NCBI GenBank assembly: GCA_027076325.1
Contig: JALTJZ010000035.1
Coordinates: 1-62,290 of the forward strand
Direction of reading: 5' to 3'
Length of the DNA stretch: 62,290 nucleotides
DNA from: Chromatiales bacterium
Lineage (GTDB): Bacteria; Pseudomonadota; Gammaproteobacteria; UBA6429; Thiohalophilaceae
Positions within the stretch are counted from its first letter, which is position 1. Each line of letters begins with the position of its first letter. A model generated the notes under the pieces. The model made no database searches, had not been told where the DNA came from, and saw nothing but the letters and a program-made list of their open reading frames with translations. This document shows, piece by piece, positions 1 to 9,600 of the stretch. The position numbers and the translations under genes were made by a program.

Positions 1-2
1 TG

Positions 3-536
3 GTAGAAGAGAATGTGGCCGTCAGTGGTACAGTGACCACCCGCTCACAAATGGATATGACGTTAACCGGCAGTGGGGATTTTGTGAGTGGGAGTATTAA
101 GGGCTTGTTTTCTGCTGCTTATGATAATGTGGCGACGAATAAGCGGATTAGTACCACAAACATTGTTAATCAATGGAAAACGTCTAATTCAGGTGGTGTT
201 AAAATGGTTATTGAGGATATGAATACCTCTAATTTCCTTGTTGATGCTGATGATACTTATACATACGATTCAAATCGCGGTAACCCTACGCTTGTGCAAT
301 GCCAACATTCAGGTGTGTTAACGTCGGGCGCACCTAAAAATATTTACCCTTTATCCAGCGAGGAAATTACTGACACGAAAAATTGTACAATTCCCACTTT
401 ATCAACCGATCCATCAACTTTTTTCAAAGGCTTTGCGAGTGTGGTTGCTGTTGATGGCGCTGGTATAGGAACAGAAATGTGGTATGCAACGACAAACGGT
501 ACAAATTCAATTTTTATGATATTAACCAGGTTATAA
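3..536 (+). CDS. C-terminal part of a secreted lipoprotein (5' end outside window)
   Basis: The reading frame is open from the first bases of the window, so this is the 3' part of a gene that begins upstream. The visible protein starts VEENVAVSGTVTT and closely parallels the middle and end of the complete lipoprotein at 5691-6557, including shared segments NVAVSGTVT, DMTL, SGDFV, KGLFS and a C-terminal WYA.TNGTNSIF block. The two are therefore paralogues. By analogy the missing N-terminus should carry a lipoprotein signal peptide and a Pro/Gly-rich linker. It ends 75 bases before the PAAR-like toxin gene. Function is unknown; I infer an outer-membrane-anchored protein linked to the exoprotein locus. 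Confidence 0.75.
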   Translation, partial: VEENVAVSGTVTTRSQMDMTLTGSGDFVSGSIKGLFSAAYDNVATNKRISTTNIVNQWKTSNSGGVKMVIEDMNTSNFLVDADDTYTYDSNRGNPTLVQCQHSGVLTSGAPKNIYPLSSEEITDTKNCTIPTLSTDPSTFFKGFASVVAVDGAGIGTEMWYATTNGTNSIFMILTRL

Positions 537-611
537 CGTTTAATTTTTAAAAAGAATTCCTAACATAGTTAAGTTTAACGTAATCGCTAGCACTTAGGAA
601 AAGGACAGCCC

Positions 612-1691
612 ATGCCAAAACACAATGTCTTTACCAACAGCCGCAGCAATATTCACAAAGGCAGCGGAGACAAGGCAGTGGCTGGGGCACCAGATGTGTG
701 TAAAACCCCCATGGGCAGTGCGATTGTGCCTATTCCGTACCCCAATATCAGCCAATCGTCTAACCTCAAAAACGGCAGTAAATTGGTTAAAATCAATGGT
801 CAATCCGTTGCCCTTAAAAAGTCGAATTTTAGCAGCAGTACCGGAGACCAGGGCGGCAGTGTTGGCGGCATAATTTCGGGTACCACGGGCAATAAAACCG
901 AATTTATCAATTATTCTTTTGATACCAAGATTGAAGGTCAAAATGCCGTGCGTCACGCCGATATGACCACGCACAACAAGAAAAACACCATGGGCACGGT
1001 TTACGGTAGCAGTACGAAACCCCAGCCCATTGAAAACGAAAAATGCCCTTATTGTAAAAAGGATGAGCATAAATTTGCTGATAAGTGGGGTAATAATAAT
1101 GGTGATGGGCAAACCTTACGAAAAAATATTATTATCAACATTGAAGACCATTGTTGGTATACCGAAGCAAATGCCTTGCAAGCGCACCATTTGATTTGCT
1201 CGGAAGCCATGGACGATGATGACTGGTCAGAATATTGCAAGGATTTTGGGTACGATATTAACCATAAGAAAAATGGTGTGATGCTACCGTATTTTATGGC
1301 GTTGGCTTGTCAGTTATATGTACCAGTGCATCGTAGTAATCATGGTGCGGGAAGGGCTGAAGGTGTGCCTTACCCGGTTAAAATTCAAAATGATTTGGAA
1401 AAAATTGCAAATGATATTCGTGCAGGAAAATATTGTGATAATTCCAAGGCATTGATTGACGATCTCAACGAATACAGCGAGTTTATTTTAGGTGAAATTG
1501 ATACCTTCCGTTGGACAATCACCGCTGATGGACAGGCTTATAAAACCGGCAATAACGGTTGTGCGGGAGTTAGGAGCATTACCAATAAACCCAATCAACC
1601 TTGTCCCTGTGATCGCAATCACCGACTGATCCGAAAGGGAGAAACCACCGCCATACCAAGAAAAACCCAACCACTGGAAATAGGAAAGTAA
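612..1691 (+). CDS. PAAR-like (DUF4150) protein with C-terminal AHH-type nuclease toxin
   Basis: 359 residues; the start is supported by an AAGGAC ribosome site. Residues about 5-125 match the PAAR-like DUF4150 pattern (PDVCKTPMG, PIPYPNI, GQSVA, STGDQGG, EGQNAVRHADMTTHN), a family that caps type VI secretion spikes and carries toxins. A Cys pair (C145, C148) follows. The C-terminal domain has an Ala-His-His core (A191-H193, AHHLICSEA), then NGVMLP and VPVHRSNH, the layout of AHH/HNH-superfamily nucleases. The tail is Cys-rich (NGCAG, PCPCDRNH). The gene is followed within 4 bases by an Imm11-like immunity gene, the usual toxin-immunity order. I infer a secreted DNA- or RNA-degrading antibacterial effector. 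No type VI structural genes are in the window, so the delivery machine is unseen. Confidence 0.85.
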   Translation: MPKHNVFTNSRSNIHKGSGDKAVAGAPDVCKTPMGSAIVPIPYPNISQSSNLKNGSKLVKINGQSVALKKSNFSSSTGDQGGSVGGIISGTTGNKTEFINYSFDTKIEGQNAVRHADMTTHNKKNTMGTVYGSSTKPQPIENEKCPYCKKDEHKFADKWGNNNGDGQTLRKNIIINIEDHCWYTEANALQAHHLICSEAMDDDDWSEYCKDFGYDINHKKNGVMLPYFMALACQLYVPVHRSNHGAGRAEGVPYPVKIQNDLEKIANDIRAGKYCDNSKALIDDLNEYSEFILGEIDTFRWTITADGQAYKTGNNGCAGVRSITNKPNQPCPCDRNHRLIRKGETTAIPRKTQPLEIGK

Positions 1692-1694
1692 CTC

Positions 1695-2294
1695 ATGTTA
1701 CAGGACGAGTATTATATCATCGAGCGAGAAAACAATGACAACTACCCCTCTTTTTCTTGGGATCAATCTAGGGGTGACTATGGTTTAGGACAGCCTGTTG
1801 AGAAAGAGCCTATCAATCTACGATTGGGGGAACCTATCTCACCTAATTTTGAATGGGTCGATTATCATTCACTCCCAACCAGCCCAGTGGTATCTAAAGT
1901 AATTGCCGACATCCTTGAGCCAATGGATATTTATGGGATTCAGCTTGTACCTGCTAAAGTACGAAACCCAAAAGATAAAAGTCCTTTTGCCGAAGTCAAA
2001 GATTACTGGTTTATTCATGTTTGGAACCGCATTGCGTGTTTGGATAAAGAAAATTCTGAGATTCGTACAAATAAAGCAGGCACCAGAATTTTTGCCATTG
2101 ATAAATTAGTACTAAATGAAAAAACACTAAACGTATTTGAATTGCGAAAACGTCTGATTTTTGAATTAACAGAAGATACTTCTGTTCTATTAATTCATCA
2201 AACGATCAAAGATGCGATTGAGTCAGTTCATCCAAAAGGTTGCCGTTTCTTTAAAGCAGATGACTGGCGTAGCGATATTGTGTTTGAAAAATAG
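1695..2294 (+). CDS. Imm11-like (DUF1629) immunity protein, copy 1
   Basis: 199 residues, starting 3 bases after the toxin stop with an AGGAAAG ribosome site. The C-terminal half has the pattern of the Imm11/DUF1629 immunity family: VWNRIACLDKENS, then ELRKRLIFELTEDTSVLLIHQ and a GCRFFKADDW ending. It should bind and neutralise the adjacent AHH-type nuclease in the cytoplasm. A second homologous copy lies at 2581-3168, with long stretches shared in the last 100 residues. There is no signal peptide, as expected for a nuclease antidote. The family call rests on motif resemblance. Confidence 0.8.
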   Translation: MLQDEYYIIERENNDNYPSFSWDQSRGDYGLGQPVEKEPINLRLGEPISPNFEWVDYHSLPTSPVVSKVIADILEPMDIYGIQLVPAKVRNPKDKSPFAEVKDYWFIHVWNRIACLDKENSEIRTNKAGTRIFAIDKLVLNEKTLNVFELRKRLIFELTEDTSVLLIHQTIKDAIESVHPKGCRFFKADDWRSDIVFEK

Positions 2295-2310
2295 AGCTCG
2301 AAGTTGTACA

Positions 2311-2577
2311 GAAAAATACTGTGATAATCCCAGGGCATTGATCGAGAAGTTGAACAACCTAAGCAAAATTATTTTAGGTAAAATCGACAAATTCAGGTGG
2401 ACAATTACCGCTGATGGGCAGGATTATAAGGCAGGCAATAACGGCTGTGCTGGTGTTACGAGTATTAAAAAGAAACCTGATAAACCCTGCCCATGCAGCC
2501 GTAACCACCGACTGACCCGAAAAGGCGAAACCAACGTCATACCAAGAAAAACCAAGCCATTGGAAATAGGACAATAA
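2311..2577 (+). pseudogene. Orphan duplicate of the AHH toxin C-terminal tail
   Basis: About 88 residues in this frame repeat the final 88 residues of the toxin at 612-1691 (KYCDN, FRWTITADGQ, NNGCAGV, PCPC.RNH, IPRKT.PLEIG). The matching blocks are 1428-1691 and 2314-2577, both 264 bases. The AHH catalytic core and PAAR-like region are absent, so the fragment cannot be an active nuclease by itself. It sits directly before the second immunity gene, exactly as the full toxin sits before the first. This is the classic orphan module left by tandem duplication or by recombination that swaps toxin ends. The open frame extends upstream into the immunity gene, but I see no credible start of its own. 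Confidence 0.8.
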
Positions 2578-2580
2578 GCG

Positions 2581-3168
2581 ATGCAGCAAGATGAATATTA
2601 TATAGTTGATCGTGCCAAAAACAGTAATTATCCGTTATTTACGTGGGATCAAATTGAAAACGAGTTTGGTTTAGGAAAACCCGTTAAGATCGCAGAACCA
2701 CTTAAGTTTAGATTTGGCGAACCTATCCCCTCAGAACCAGAATGGGTGGATTACCACGGGTTACCAAAGCCTGTTGTGTCAAAAAAAATCGTTGATGCCT
2801 TGCTGCCACTTGATCTCTACGGTGTGCAATTTGTCCCTGCCAAAGTGCGCAATCCCAAGGATCCTTTCTCAGAAGTCAAGGACTACTGGTTTATGCATGT
2901 CTGGAATCGCATTGCGTGTCTGGATAAAGAAAATTCTGAGCTGGAGCTATACGATGATGGATCAGTTTTTGGAATAGAAAAATTAATCCTTGATGAAAAA
3001 AAACTAGGCATGTTTGAATTGCGAAAACGTCAGATATTCGAATTAACCGAAGATACTTCTGTTCTATTAATTCATCAAACCATCAAAGATGCAATCGAAT
3101 CAGTCAATCCAAAAGGCTGCCGGTTTTTTAAAGCTACCGAGTGGTATAGCGATATTGTGTTTGATTAA
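2581..3168 (+). CDS. Imm11-like (DUF1629) immunity protein, copy 2
   Basis: 195 residues, homologous along its whole length to the protein at 1695-2294: YPLFTWDQ, WVDYH, VQFVPAKVRNPKD, KDYWFMHVWNRIACLDKENS, QIFELTEDTSVLLIHQ and GCRFFKA all have counterparts. It starts 3 bases after the orphan toxin tail, and an AGGAC ribosome site precedes it. The N-terminal 40 residues are more divergent than the rest. Inference: a retained immunity gene protecting against a related variant toxin carried by sister strains. Confidence 0.8.
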   Translation: MQQDEYYIVDRAKNSNYPLFTWDQIENEFGLGKPVKIAEPLKFRFGEPIPSEPEWVDYHGLPKPVVSKKIVDALLPLDLYGVQFVPAKVRNPKDPFSEVKDYWFMHVWNRIACLDKENSELELYDDGSVFGIEKLILDEKKLGMFELRKRQIFELTEDTSVLLIHQTIKDAIESVNPKGCRFFKATEWYSDIVFD

Positions 3169-3217
3169 TTTAATAGGGAACTAACAATCTGTTATAACGA
3201 TGTGTAAGGGATAAAAT

Positions 3218-3736
3218 ATGCAAAACAAAAATAAGGATACATTGCCTGTGAAATATGCAGGTGTGAAATTTATTAAGGATAAAAGTTCTAAAAAAACGGT
3301 TGTATATAAAACCTGTCACTTTTTATTCAGCAGCCTTTTATTTATTCATTTAGGTTTGGTGTCTAACACTTACGCCGCCCCACAAGGCGGTCAGGTAGTC
3401 GGCGGTGTTGGCCATATCCACCAAAACAACCTCAATACCCGTATTAACCAACAAAGCCAGAATATGGTGATTAACTGGCAAAGTTATAACGTCGAACAAA
3501 ACGAGCGGGTGCAATACGTTCAACCCAATAGTCGTGCCATTGCGTTAAACCGTATTCTCGGCAATAACGCCTCCACCATTCGTGGACAGATAGACGCCAA
3601 TGGCCAGGTGATACTCGTTAACCCCAATGGCATCTTCTTTAGCGCCACCTCGGTAATAAACGTGGATGGCTTAATGGCATCCAGTTTAGATAGTAAACCC
3701 AATGACTCTTTATTAACAACGGGATCCCTTTCTTAA
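3218..3736 (+). pseudogene. Truncated two-partner-secretion exoprotein (N-terminal TPS domain only)
   Basis: 172 residues with an extended N-terminal signal region ending near a TYA|APQGG cleavage site. The start of a filamentous-haemagglutinin TPS secretion domain follows (NMVINWQSYNVEQNE, ALNRILGNNASTIRGQID, VNPNGIFF). The frame stops where the full homologue at 6642-13511 continues for more than 2000 residues. Positions 3371-3709 align without gaps to 6765-7103, so this is a recent, truncated copy. A free TPS fragment cannot form the mature beta-helix. It may be a pseudogene or a recombination donor that lets new downstream modules be captured. Confidence 0.8.
3371..3709 (+). repeat. Direct repeat, copy A (TPS-domain coding block)
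   Basis: This 339-base block aligns colinearly and without indels to 6765-7103, with only scattered substitutions. It encodes the signal-cleavage site and the first part of the TPS domain. It is a substrate for homologous recombination that could delete, duplicate or swap the 3.4 kb in between. Confidence 0.85.
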
Positions 3737-3764
3737 AACATAAGGATTTAACAAAGGCACATCA

Positions 3765-4829
3765 ATGGAACTGATTGTTAAGGGCGCTATTTTCTCTGTT
3801 TACTACCTTTGGGTTCGTGGCGTAACTGCACCACCGCCCGAGGCAATAGAAAAAGATCGTATTGATTTTCACCATGACCGTGTTGCCACTGATCGCTTTG
3901 CCAGAGAACTCCAACTGGAGAGGGAAGAACTCTTACGCTTGTTATACGAAATAGGCTACCCCCCCGAACAAACCCATCAACGCCATTATTTAGTCGAGCG
4001 GCTTAGTCGTTTACTCTATCACGAAGCAATCCAGGTTTACCCCTTACCCAAAAAATACCGTGATAACGCCTATCCCTTTCATGCCTTTAGTACCCTGCAT
4101 GCCGACAACAAAAAAGCCACGGCATCCAACAACACAACCACCCCCGCCGGGCAAAATAGCGCAGGCAGCCCGGGCGCCCGTCGCAACAACATCCCCGAAG
4201 AAGTCCTGCCCGCCATTGGCCCCGGCAACCGCCCAGCCACATTAGGCCCCCATGACGGCCAACCTTTTGACGGTTTGCATAATCAACAATGGGACAATGT
4301 CGACGTCAAAGATGATTCCTTTAAAACCGTTAAGCAAGTGGATATGGATAATTTGGCGGAGGATGAAAAAGTAGCAGCTAAGGAGCTTGAACGTCAGGGC
4401 TGGGATAATAGAAAAGTAAAAGAAGTATTAAACTCCGGCGATAATTTTAAGATTAAAACACTTGAAGAAGGTGATAAGCTCTATGGCTTTGGAACAAATG
4501 GTTATGCATCACGTAGCCAATCTGCTTACTGGACGGATGAAACAGGCTTAAAAGAGATGCAAGTAAAACACTTTAAAAACGGCCAATGGGATCGGCAAGG
4601 AATAAAACAAAGCCTTGCATTACCCTGTAAAAATCGGGCTAATGCTCTGGATATGCTTGAAATTGGGGAAGATCAGGTCGCTGTGGAATCAAAAATTGTT
4701 CCAGCTAAAGAAATAACTCGCTATTATCGAAATCAACATATTATTGAAACCAGGCAACAGATGTCCGGTGGAGGGGTTCAGATTACCCCGGCATTGAAGC
4801 AAACAAACAAGGTAACACGATTGTGGTAG
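3765..4829 (+). CDS. Unrecognised large protein, possible polymorphic toxin
   Basis: 354 residues with an AAGGATT-type ribosome site. The N-terminus is hydrophobic (residues about 3-20, VKGAIFSVYYLWVRG). An acidic/basic helical region follows, then a Thr/Asn/Ala/Pro-rich linker at about residues 115-160, and a C-terminal domain of roughly 180 residues (FGTNGYASRSQSAYW, HIIETRQQMSGGG). A conserved-looking N-terminal part, low-complexity linker and distinct C-terminal domain is how polymorphic toxins are built. It lies just after the truncated exoprotein and overlaps a smaller downstream gene, as a toxin-immunity pair would. I do not recognise the C-terminal domain; the toxin role is inferred from context only. 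Confidence 0.6.
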   Translation: MELIVKGAIFSVYYLWVRGVTAPPPEAIEKDRIDFHHDRVATDRFARELQLEREELLRLLYEIGYPPEQTHQRHYLVERLSRLLYHEAIQVYPLPKKYRDNAYPFHAFSTLHADNKKATASNNTTTPAGQNSAGSPGARRNNIPEEVLPAIGPGNRPATLGPHDGQPFDGLHNQQWDNVDVKDDSFKTVKQVDMDNLAEDEKVAAKELERQGWDNRKVKEVLNSGDNFKIKTLEEGDKLYGFGTNGYASRSQSAYWTDETGLKEMQVKHFKNGQWDRQGIKQSLALPCKNRANALDMLEIGEDQVAVESKIVPAKEITRYYRNQHIIETRQQMSGGGVQITPALKQTNKVTRLW

Positions 4830-5473
4830 ACAAAAAAAAAGACGAAATAAATGCAGACATCATTCGAAATGCAGACATGATATTGGCCATTTTAAAAGAT
4901 TGGGAACCATCAAACGACACACCACCTGGCCGAATTATTTTTGAATGTCGTTGGTTAAAACAGGAAATTGCGGCAAACCAACTTACCTACCCTGAAGCCT
5001 ATGAACATATTACCAGTATACGCCATACTTATGTGGCAGATGATATGTTAGTTGAACATTATGAACAGGGGATTGAGTTATATTTTGCTAATATTATCTC
5101 TCTTTGTAGCAATGAACTGCTTATAAAACCCCCATACTATCCCATGACGATTACCCTTATTGACGCCTTAATCCACTTACTCCACCATGCCAGCCGACCT
5201 CTTACGATTAACGAAAGCCGCCTGGACGATGAACTGGAACAACTTAAAACCCTGTTGGCTGCGGGTAAGATAGAGCCGCCTTTAATGAGTTACTTACCGG
5301 ATTATTTTAATTTTAGAGAAGTGCGTTCAATCACAGGAAACAGTGTTGACGATCTCCTCAATGGAAAATACTTATGCGAAACCGTCGCCAACTTAATCTT
5401 TGAAGGCGTTCGCCCCGACACCTGGCTGACCCCTGACGAGGCTGAAAAAGACGTGGCGCAATACATTCCTTAA
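4823..5473 (+). CDS. Unrecognised protein, possible cognate immunity protein
   Basis: 216 residues, acidic and mostly helical, with no signal peptide. It begins at a GTG that overlaps the end of the preceding gene by 7 bases, which indicates translational coupling. No family is recognised from the sequence. The tight overlap and placement after a suspected toxin gene suggest an immunity protein, but this is inference. A hairpin followed by a T-run (5566-5603) lies downstream and could end the transcript. Confidence 0.6.
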   Translation: MVDKKKDEINADIIRNADMILAILKDWEPSNDTPPGRIIFECRWLKQEIAANQLTYPEAYEHITSIRHTYVADDMLVEHYEQGIELYFANIISLCSNELLIKPPYYPMTITLIDALIHLLHHASRPLTINESRLDDELEQLKTLLAAGKIEPPLMSYLPDYFNFREVRSITGNSVDDLLNGKYLCETVANLIFEGVRPDTWLTPDEAEKDVAQYIP

Positions 5474-5565
5474 GCGGTCGCCTCAATTCTTTTAGCCCGT
5501 GTCAGCCTTGCCCTACAAACACCACTAAACCTGCTCACAAAATAACCAGTCAAGCAATAAAAATT

Positions 5566-5603
5566 AAAAAACTGCGACAGCGTGCATAGCGCACAGTTTT
5601 TTT
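5566..5603 (+). terminator. Probable Rho-independent terminator after the toxin/immunity-like pair
   Basis: An AAAACTGCG arm and a CGCACAGTTTT arm form an imperfect stem with a small bulge, followed by seven T residues. It ends the transcript of the 3765-5473 pair before the lipoprotein gene at 5691. Confidence 0.55.
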
Positions 5604-5690
5604 ATTTGTTAAATTCGGGGCACAAAAATAAAGGGATACATTTTTATTCCTTAAATATAGACACACTTAAAATCAAAAGGACGTGAGCCG

Positions 5691-6557
5691 ATGAATTCCA
5701 CCCTTAAAAAACGCTTTCCATTCTTCCCCGTTATTTTAATCAGCCTGTTAATTGCCGCGGTTGGCGTGGGTTGTGGTGGCGGCGGGGGTAGCGCGCCGCC
5801 ACCCCCACCCACGGATCAGGATGCTCAAGGTTTATACACCACTAATGGCGATGGCAGTGGCACGTTTAAAGATGGTGATAATCCCGATATAGTTAAAACC
5901 CTGACCGATGTTAAAGGTATGGTGTATGGCAGTTTACCCAATCAAAAATTTATCTTCTTTGATGTAGCGACCAATGTACTTTACGACGGTAATATTACCT
6001 CTATTACCCTCACTAACTTCACCGGCACCGCCACGGTTTATAATGATGGTGTGATGGTGGAAAACAATGTAGCCGTCAGTGGAACGGTTACCTCACGTTC
6101 AAGCATTGATATGACCTTAGCGGCCAGTGGGGATTTTGTTGGGGGGAATGTTAAGGGATTATTTTCGTCAGAGTATGACAAAGGTGCGACCAATGCACGG
6201 ATATTGAGTGATGCTGTTTTACCAGAAAATCCTGAGTTTAAGGGTAGTGTTACTATGTCAATTTCTGGAATGGCAACATCAAATTTTGAAGTGGCTGCTA
6301 ATAATGGTTATTCAGCAGTTTCAGTTGCAATTGGTCCACCACTATCACAATGTAACCATGCGGGTACAGTTGCATTAGTCAGTAGTGTGAATATTTTTAC
6401 TTTGACAGCATCAATTACAAATAATACCAACTGTACCATTTCACTAACAAATTACACCGGTTTTGCCAGCGTAGTCGATGGTGCAGGAATCGACACACGT
6501 TTATGGTATGCCGTCACCAATGGGACGAATTCAATCTTTGCTATTTTAGATAATTAA
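5691..6557 (+). CDS. Secreted lipoprotein of the exoprotein locus
   Basis: 288 residues; the start is preceded by AAGGACGTGAG. A hydrophobic signal segment (about residues 10-27) ends at Cys28, followed by a poly-Gly stretch and a Pro-rich linker, typical of a lipoprotein tether. The rest is Thr/Asn/Gly-rich with a predicted beta pattern (NFTGTATVYNDG, SGDFVGGN, TNGTNSIFAIL). It is a paralogue of the partial protein at the window start. Both copies lie upstream of TPS-type exoprotein sequence, so the pairing is repeated. Function unknown; it could be a surface partner of the exoprotein. Confidence 0.7.
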   Translation: MNSTLKKRFPFFPVILISLLIAAVGVGCGGGGGSAPPPPPTDQDAQGLYTTNGDGSGTFKDGDNPDIVKTLTDVKGMVYGSLPNQKFIFFDVATNVLYDGNITSITLTNFTGTATVYNDGVMVENNVAVSGTVTSRSSIDMTLAASGDFVGGNVKGLFSSEYDKGATNARILSDAVLPENPEFKGSVTMSISGMATSNFEVAANNGYSAVSVAIGPPLSQCNHAGTVALVSSVNIFTLTASITNNTNCTISLTNYTGFASVVDGAGIDTRLWYAVTNGTNSIFAILDN

Positions 6558-6641
6558 TAAAAACAATATAAGTGCCCGTAGACAAACAAGATAAACGAGT
6601 ACTAAAAAAAGTGTGACTCAATAAAGAGTAGAGGATAAAAC

Positions 6642-9600
6642 ATGGGTATCATAAAAGGATGCATTAAAGAGAAAGAGTGTGTATTTATATGGAATAAAAA
6701 TAATTTATTGTCCTTTTTATCTAGTATTTTTCTTTTTTCACACCTTACTTTAGTTTCTAATGCCTATGCCGCCCCCCAGGGCGGCCAGGTGGTCGGCGGT
6801 ATCGGCCACATCCACCAAAACAACCTTAACACCCGCATTAACCAACAAAGCCAGAATATGGTGATTAACTGGCAAAGTTATAACGTCGAACAAAACGAGC
6901 GGGTGCAATACGTTCAACCCAATAGCCGTGCCATTGCGTTAAACCGCATTTTAGGTAATAACGCCTCTACCATTCGTGGGCAGATAGACGCCAATGGCCA
7001 AGTTATTTTAGTTAACCCCAACGGGATATTTTTTAGTGCCACCTCAGTAATAAACGTGGGTGGCTTAATGGCATCCGGTTTAGATATTAAACCCGATGAC
7101 TTTATGAACGGCAATTATATTTTTAACGAAGTCGCCGGTACCGAGGGCTTTGTGATTAACAGCGGGATTATTAATGCGGCCACTGGCGGCAATGTGACTT
7201 TGCTCGGTAAGCAAGTAAAAAACGACGGGATGATTGTTGCGCGTTTAGGGGCAGTGAATATGGCCGCCGGTAAAGCCGCCGTTGTGACCTTTGATAACGC
7301 GGGTCTACTCGGTGTCAGAGTGACCGAAGATGTATTACAAAATGAACTGGGCGTTGACCCGGCCGTACTCAATAGCGGCACCATTAACGCCGAAGGTGGG
7401 CGTATTTTACTCACCGCCAGTACAAGTCAGGATATTTTTTCACGTGCCGTCAATACCGGCGATATGGAACAAGCCACCAGCGCAGTGGTGAATGCCGATG
7501 GCACCTTTACCTTAGGCGGTGGTGCCGATGTGGTCAATACCGGCACACTGGATGTTTCTACGAATACCGCAAACCAGGCTGCCGGTAATATTGTTGTAAT
7601 TGGTGAAAACGTCACAAGCAGCGGCGTGATAAAAGCTGATGCCGAAAACGGCAACGGCGGCAATATCGAACTGCATGCAACCGATACCACCTTACTGACT
7701 GAAAACAGCCAAACAACAGCGCGCGCCAGTGCATCTGGCAACGGCGGCAATATAAAAGTACTTGGTAACAATGTGGGTTTGTTCGACAACGCACAAGTGG
7801 ATGCATCGGGTGCTAATGGCGGTGGCACGGTTTTAATTGGTGGTGATAGAACCGGGCAAAACAACCAAATCCGCAATGCCGAGTTTATTTACCTTGGCGA
7901 GAACACGCAAGTTAACACCGATGCAACGAATAACGGCAATGGCGGCAAACTCATTACCTTTGCAAGTGATACAGCAAGAATCTATGGTAGGTTGTCAGCT
8001 CGTGGTGGTGTTAATGGAGGTGATGGTGGATTTATTGAAACGTCGGGTTTACGTGGTTTTGAGATAACTTCTGCACCGGATATTGCTGCACCTATGGGGC
8101 AAGGAGGGCAGTGGTTAATTGATCCGTATAACATCGATATTGTTGCAGGTGGGAATAGTGTAACTAGTAATGTGGACTCAAGTTTTACTTCAACGGGAAA
8201 CTCTGCAACGTTAGGAGTCGATTTAATAACACAGGCTTTAGGAAGTGGTGATGTTATCATTACAACAGGTTTGGGTGGGCCTGAAACCGGAGATATTACA
8301 TTTCGTACAACTCTTGATTATCGTCGTAACAGAGATTCAACATTAACCTTAAATGCTGCGAATAATATAGATACAACTGATCAGGATATCCGTGCAGATC
8401 GAGGCGGAAATCAACGAAGGTTAAACCTTGTTTTAAATGCAAATGCTGATAATAGAGGTGGTGGCGATGTCATTATAACTAATTCACGTATTTATACTAA
8501 TGGGGGTGATTTTACTGCAACAGGTGTTAACTTTTCATTAAGTCAAACTGTTGATCGAAATAATAATCAAATAAGAACAGGTAACAATGATGGTAATGCA
8601 AGTGGTAATGTTTCTATTACAACAACGGGGCGCGCATTGGTTGCACCTGAAACGGCTGACCATCCCGCTTCTATTTCGATTGGTGCCGATATTATCACTG
8701 ATGGTGGAACGGTTACGCTGGTATCAAATCAAGGTGCAGCAACAACAGGGGGTGACGTTAGCATTACTTCTTCTGGTCGAATTTATACGACAGATAATAT
8801 TGGTGACACAAGCACGCCAGGTACGGTGTCGATAACAGCAGATGGTACTGTTCAGATTGATGGGGATATTACAACGGATAACAGTAGCGTTACTGTTGTT
8901 CGTTCTGCCTCGCTTAATTCCACTAGCACAGGTTTTATTGATACAACTGATGGTGGAAATGGGGGTGGTACCAATGGGGACATTAATTTAACGTCTGCGG
9001 GCGTAATAAATATTGGTGGTGCATTAGAAACACGACGAGGTTCAGTGAGCACTTCTTCAGCTACATTTAGTAGCACTTCTTCCGGTAATATTGATACGAC
9101 AAAAAATGGGGGTGGTTCTGCTGGTACGGTTTCTATTACCACAAATGGCACAACAACAACCGCATCATCAATTAGTGTCGGTGGAAATATAACGACACAG
9201 AATGCAGATGTTGCCTTAGCGGCAAATCAAGGTGCCTTTACTAGTGAAGGTTCGGTTGCCCTTAATTCTTCCGGATCTATATCAACACAAAATGGTGCAG
9301 TAACAGCAAGCGGCGCAACCTTTAACGGCAATGCAGGTTCAATCATCAATGCCGGTTCTGGACAAATTAATTTAGGTGGTATTAGCGGTACCGTTAATTT
9401 AGGTAACACGATCACGACAGGTGACCTGACTGCTCTTGGTGTGGGCACGGTAACGCAAAATAGTGGTGATAGCGTTCAAGTGGGTGGTCGTACAGATATC
9501 CGTACGACCAGCACTGTAACACTGGATAACGCAACCAATAACTTTAACAGAGTTGATGTGGATGCCACTTCCGTTACATTGCGTGATAATAACAACATTC

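Noticed and set aside
594-1112. Minus-strand open frame of 172 residues opposite the PAAR-like gene
   Set aside because: It is fully antisense to a gene with recognisable PAAR-like motifs and has no supporting features.
2212-2310. Taking the orphan toxin tail as a full gene from 2212
   Set aside because: That start lies inside the immunity gene in another frame, and the first 33 residues have no toxin similarity.
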